The notes under the pieces: model-generated
What the model saw: the letters and a program-made list of their open reading frames with translations, nothing else
Told to the model about the DNA's origin: nothing
The model's database searches: none
Position numbers and translations under genes: made by a program
Assembly (NCBI GenBank): GCA_964428185.1
Contig: CAYRXH010000100.1
Span: 1-8,387, forward strand
Source: CAYMAZ01 sp964428185
GTDB lineage: Bacteria; Bacteroidota; Bacteroidia; Bacteroidales; DTU049
Direction of reading: 5' to 3'
Length of the DNA stretch: 8,387 nucleotides
In this document: positions 6,211 through 8,387 of the stretch, piece after piece
Position numbering within the stretch: the first letter of the stretch is position 1
Layout of the letters: each line of letters opens with the position of its first letter

Positions 6211-6879
6211 ATGAAGATACCAAAACTTTGCATTGCAACAATCTGCATTATTTGTTCTGTTTCATGCGCCCCTGTTAGAACCATTATCCCAATTGAAAAA
6301 GAGGCAAGTCAGATTACAGCTTCCCTGGGAGGTCCACTGATTGAATTTTCGGGGGCTATGATTCCTATCCCTCTCACATCTGTGAACTATTCAAGAGGGA
6401 TCAGTGAGAAAATTACTTTGAATACAGCAATTCATACTACTTCCCTTCTTTTTGGTGTTTTTCAAATAGAAGGGTCTGCTACAACCTTCATCTGGTCATC
6501 AGAAAACATGAATATGGGAATTACTACCAGTCCTGGATTTTATTATATGTCTGAGTTAAAAAAACAAACAACAAGATTGTATCCTATGCTTGATCTGAAT
6601 TTTTACTTCCGCCAGAAAAACAAACCGAATTTCATGTATGCTTCTGTGCAGCAAATGCTTGAATTATCCCGATATAAAGCATTCGAACAACAACCCGATT
6701 CCAGATATATTCCTAGTGTAGCAGCAGGGTACACGATTTCCCGAGAAAAAATGAATTACACTTTTGAACTGAAGTATATGAGCTTTCTTCAAAGCAATGA
6801 AAACATTGTTGTTGATTATATTTCGCCAATAAAAAAAGGCACCTTAGGAATCCAGATTGGTTTTACAAGAAAATTTTAA
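6211..6879 (+). CDS. Predicted lipoprotein with barrel-like sequence, unknown function
   Basis: I do not recognise a named family. The product has 222 residues. The signal peptide ends in a lipobox SVSC with the lipidated Cys at residue 19; the hydrophobic core is unusual in holding three further Cys (7, 12, 15). The mature part is strand-rich with alternating patterns (LTSVNYSRGISEKITLNTAI, NFYFRQKNKPNFMYASVQQM, MNYTFELKYMSFLQ) and ends GIQIGFTRKF, with the terminal Phe typical of outer-membrane barrels. About eight strands would fit the length. A lipidated protein that also looks like a barrel is uncommon. It begins at the first ATG after the intergenic region shared with mltF, and the hydrolase gene follows after 7 bases, so the two are very probably co-transcribed. 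The absence of an acidic run after Cys19 argues against the surface-export signal known from some Bacteroidota. Confidence 0.75.
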   Translation: MKIPKLCIATICIICSVSCAPVRTIIPIEKEASQITASLGGPLIEFSGAMIPIPLTSVNYSRGISEKITLNTAIHTTSLLFGVFQIEGSATTFIWSSENMNMGITTSPGFYYMSELKKQTTRLYPMLDLNFYFRQKNKPNFMYASVQQMLELSRYKAFEQQPDSRYIPSVAAGYTISREKMNYTFELKYMSFLQSNENIVVDYISPIKKGTLGIQIGFTRKF

Positions 6880-6886
6880 TACCACT

Positions 6887-7816
6887 ATGAAAAAACGTCA
6901 CTTTATTTTTGCCATTGTTATTATGCTTTTGGTTTCCTCATGTATGAAACTGGACAGCTTCCTGTACAATAACAATTACAATCCTATCACTGAATATTTG
7001 CTTCAGGATTATCCCGGACCGGTTGACTTTGTGCTCCCTGACAGCATGAAACTCAGTCAGGATATGATTCACCTTTTTCAGCTTGAGTCAGATAACCAGG
7101 GAGATAAAAAAAACATTTGGGCAGTATATCTGGGAGATATAGCTAATATTTCCACAGACACAGTGATATTATATTGTCACGGGAACAAAGATCATATGGA
7201 CTTTTATTATCCCCGGGCACAGTTGCTTGCATGTGCGGGAGGGAAACACCACTATGGAGTGATGATGTTCGATTACCGGGGGTATGGCCTGTCAGAAGGA
7301 ACACCAACTGAAAGTGGACTTTATGCAGATACTGAAGCAGCAATGCAATGGTTAAAAGACAACGGACTCAGTGATGACAGACTCGTAATCTATGGATTCA
7401 GCATGGGCACAGCTCCTGCAACTGAACTCACCGCCCACCCGACAATAATGACTCCTTCAAAACTGATACTCGAAGCTCCCTTTGCATCAGCCGAAGTATT
7501 TGTGCAAGATGCAACAGGACTTGCAATTCCAGGGACTTATGTGGTTGATCTTGAAATCAATAATGCAGAAGAGATAAAACATATCAATCAGCCTTTTTTA
7601 TGGATTCATGGAATCAATGATACATTTATAAGCATGTATTCTCACGGAAATCTCGTTTTTGAAAACTATGCAGGCACAAAAGGATATGCATGTAGAGTGC
7701 CTGGGGCTGATCATTCAGACTGCCCCAACTATCTTGGATTTGAATATTACTGCACAATTATTGACCTGTTTATTCGTGACCAACTCGAATACGGAAATGT
7801 GATTCAGGAAGAATAA
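6887..7816 (+). CDS. Lipoprotein alpha/beta hydrolase
   Basis: The product has 309 residues. The lipobox VSSC puts the lipidated Cys at residue 19, so the enzyme is anchored to a membrane outside the cytoplasm. The alpha/beta-hydrolase core is complete: VILYCHGN at 93-100 (oxyanion-hole HGN), MFDYRGYGLSEG at 127-138, nucleophile elbow YGFSMG at 169-174 (Ser172), WIHGINDTF at 239-247 (acid Asp245) and GADHSD at 273-278 (His276). The arrangement resembles serine aminopeptidase/ABHD-like and Bem46-type hydrolases; the substrate (ester, lipid or peptide) cannot be told. Four Cys in the mature part (97, 116, 269, 279) could form disulphides, fitting a periplasmic location. The ATG at 6887 is preferred over an in-frame start at 6857, which would overlap the previous gene and spoil the basic signal-peptide start MKKRHF. 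It forms a pair with the barrel-like lipoprotein upstream. Confidence 0.87.
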   Translation: MKKRHFIFAIVIMLLVSSCMKLDSFLYNNNYNPITEYLLQDYPGPVDFVLPDSMKLSQDMIHLFQLESDNQGDKKNIWAVYLGDIANISTDTVILYCHGNKDHMDFYYPRAQLLACAGGKHHYGVMMFDYRGYGLSEGTPTESGLYADTEAAMQWLKDNGLSDDRLVIYGFSMGTAPATELTAHPTIMTPSKLILEAPFASAEVFVQDATGLAIPGTYVVDLEINNAEEIKHINQPFLWIHGINDTFISMYSHGNLVFENYAGTKGYACRVPGADHSDCPNYLGFEYYCTIIDLFIRDQLEYGNVIQEE

Positions 7817-7844
7817 TACAGGCAGTATAGTCAGTTTTAACAAT

Positions 7845-7867
7845 AGACAGTTTTGTCTTTTCTTATT
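7845..7867 (+). terminator. Weak terminator candidate after the hydrolase gene
   Basis: AGACA (7845-7849), loop GTTT and TGTCT (7854-7858) form a 5-bp stem followed by TTTCTTATT. It lies 28 bases after the hydrolase stop and 22 bases before the next start, the right place to separate the two transcripts. The stem is short, so termination would be partial at best. Confidence 0.3.
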
Positions 7868-7889
7868 CAAAGAACAATACACTTTGTTC

Positions 7890-8219
7890 ATGAGATCAAT
7901 TATTTTTAATTCCTATATACTGGTATTTTCAATTAGTGCAATTATTCTGTCCGGATGTAATAAACACCATGTAAATAAGTTAGCAGGAGACCATACATGC
8001 AGTGTTCATCATTCGTATTGGGATATGACGCCCAGCAATTTTGACACAATTTACACCGACACTCTTTCGATTATCGCACAGGGGGATATATTAGATGTAT
8101 TGGGGTTTAAAATTCCCGTTGATTCAGTAATTGATGAGCAGGAATTCATCACAGGCGGCAATCATAATTACCTGAAAGTTCAGTTTATTAACGACAGTCT
8201 TTATACAACTTATTCCTAA
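7890..8219 (+). CDS. Small lipoprotein, possibly cut short by an in-frame stop
   Basis: The product has 109 residues. The lipobox LSGC places the lipidated Cys at residue 23, after a hydrophobic core (YILVFSISAIIL). The start is the ATG at 7890; a TTG two codons earlier is less likely. The mature part reads NKLAGDHTCSVHHSYWDMTPSNFDT followed by short beta-like segments (TDTLSIIAQG, YLKVQFINDSLY). This resembles small Bacteroidota lipoproteins of unknown function that begin KLAGxY with an HH motif, recalled from general familiarity and not from a search. The reading frame ends at TAA (8217-8219), but the same frame stays open for 17 more codons, beginning GGLGG and including SYIYRGKK, to a TAG at 8271-8273. 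This looks like the natural C-terminus, so the gene may carry a nonsense mutation or a sequencing error. I see no good promoter; read-through from the hydrolase is possible. Confidence 0.6.
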   Translation: MRSIIFNSYILVFSISAIILSGCNKHHVNKLAGDHTCSVHHSYWDMTPSNFDTIYTDTLSIIAQGDILDVLGFKIPVDSVIDEQEFITGGNHNYLKVQFINDSLYTTYS

Positions 8220-8387
8220 GGGGGTCTTGGTGGTAGGTTCTCATATATATACAGAGGAAAGAAATTGAATTAGAAATTAACATGCCGGATTTTCTTACTG
8301 CTTTTTAAATGTTCTTTACACTAATCATTCATTTTTTTAGAGAAAATGGATATATTTTTATTTCAATTCAAAGAATTTGTTATTTTT
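8220..8387. other. Region without a convincing gene
   Basis: The first 54 bases hold the in-frame continuation of the preceding lipoprotein gene. The rest is very AT-rich, with no clear terminator hairpin or promoter. An ATG at 8346 opens a frame (MDIFLFQFKEF) that runs off the end after 14 codons; it could be the start of a gene or plain AT-rich noise. Confidence 0.5.

Noticed and set aside
6857..6886. Ten-codon upstream extension of the hydrolase
   Set aside because: It overlaps the preceding gene and disrupts the basic start of the lipoprotein signal peptide.
7876..7886. TACACTTTG as a promoter box for the last lipoprotein
   Set aside because: It has one base too many for TAnnTTTG, and transcription would begin at or after the ATG at 7890.
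8346..8387. Start of a new gene running off the window end
   Set aside because: Only 14 codons of low-complexity AT-rich sequence are visible, with no ribosome-binding site or recognisable motif.

Overview
The window looks like chromosomal DNA from a member of the Bacteroidota, most likely the Bacteroidales or a close relative. It is AT-rich, Shine-Dalgarno signals are weak, and possible promoters follow the Bacteroidota pattern (TTTG, about 21 bases, TAnnTTTG). Envelope proteins dominate. The gene order coaX / SPYSRYGIGE-type outer-membrane protein / TPR protein / lptC is one I associate with Bacteroidales genomes. This placement comes from reading the sequence, not from a database search.

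Layout. (1) 24-383 (+) encodes a small exported protein with an HMA-like fold and a His/Cys/Glu-rich tail. (2) A bidirectional terminator hairpin (411-435) separates it from a convergent tRNA-Phe(GAA) gene on the minus strand (442-517, CCA encoded). (3) A plus-strand cluster follows: coaX (type III pantothenate kinase, 589-1335), a FadL/PorV-like outer-membrane protein (1316-2611, overlapping coaX by 20 bases), an exported TPR protein (2630-4069) and the lipoprotein LptC (4078-4656). (4) mltF (membrane-anchored lytic transglycosylase with a solute-binding-protein domain) lies convergently on the minus strand (4690-6123). (5) Divergent from mltF is a plus-strand pair: a lipidated, barrel-like protein of unknown function (6211-6879) and, 7 bases later, a lipoprotein alpha/beta hydrolase (6887-7816). 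(6) A small lipoprotein gene (7890-8219) stops in frame just before what looks like its own C-terminus. (7) The last 168 bases hold no convincing gene.

How the genes may work together. LptC works in lipopolysaccharide transport to the outer membrane, MltF in peptidoglycan turnover, and the outer-membrane and TPR proteins are predicted envelope components of unknown role. CoaX makes phosphopantothenate for coenzyme A. Its link to the envelope genes is probably co-transcription, not a shared biochemical pathway.

The most interesting sequence signals are two. One is a pair of tandem hairpins at the start of lptC: the first contains the start codon, and the second is a perfect 11-bp stem followed by T residues, like an intrinsic terminator inside the signal-peptide codons. 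The other is the in-frame stop in the last lipoprotein gene, followed by an open GGLGG-type tail. I see no IS element, CRISPR array, phage gene or defence system.
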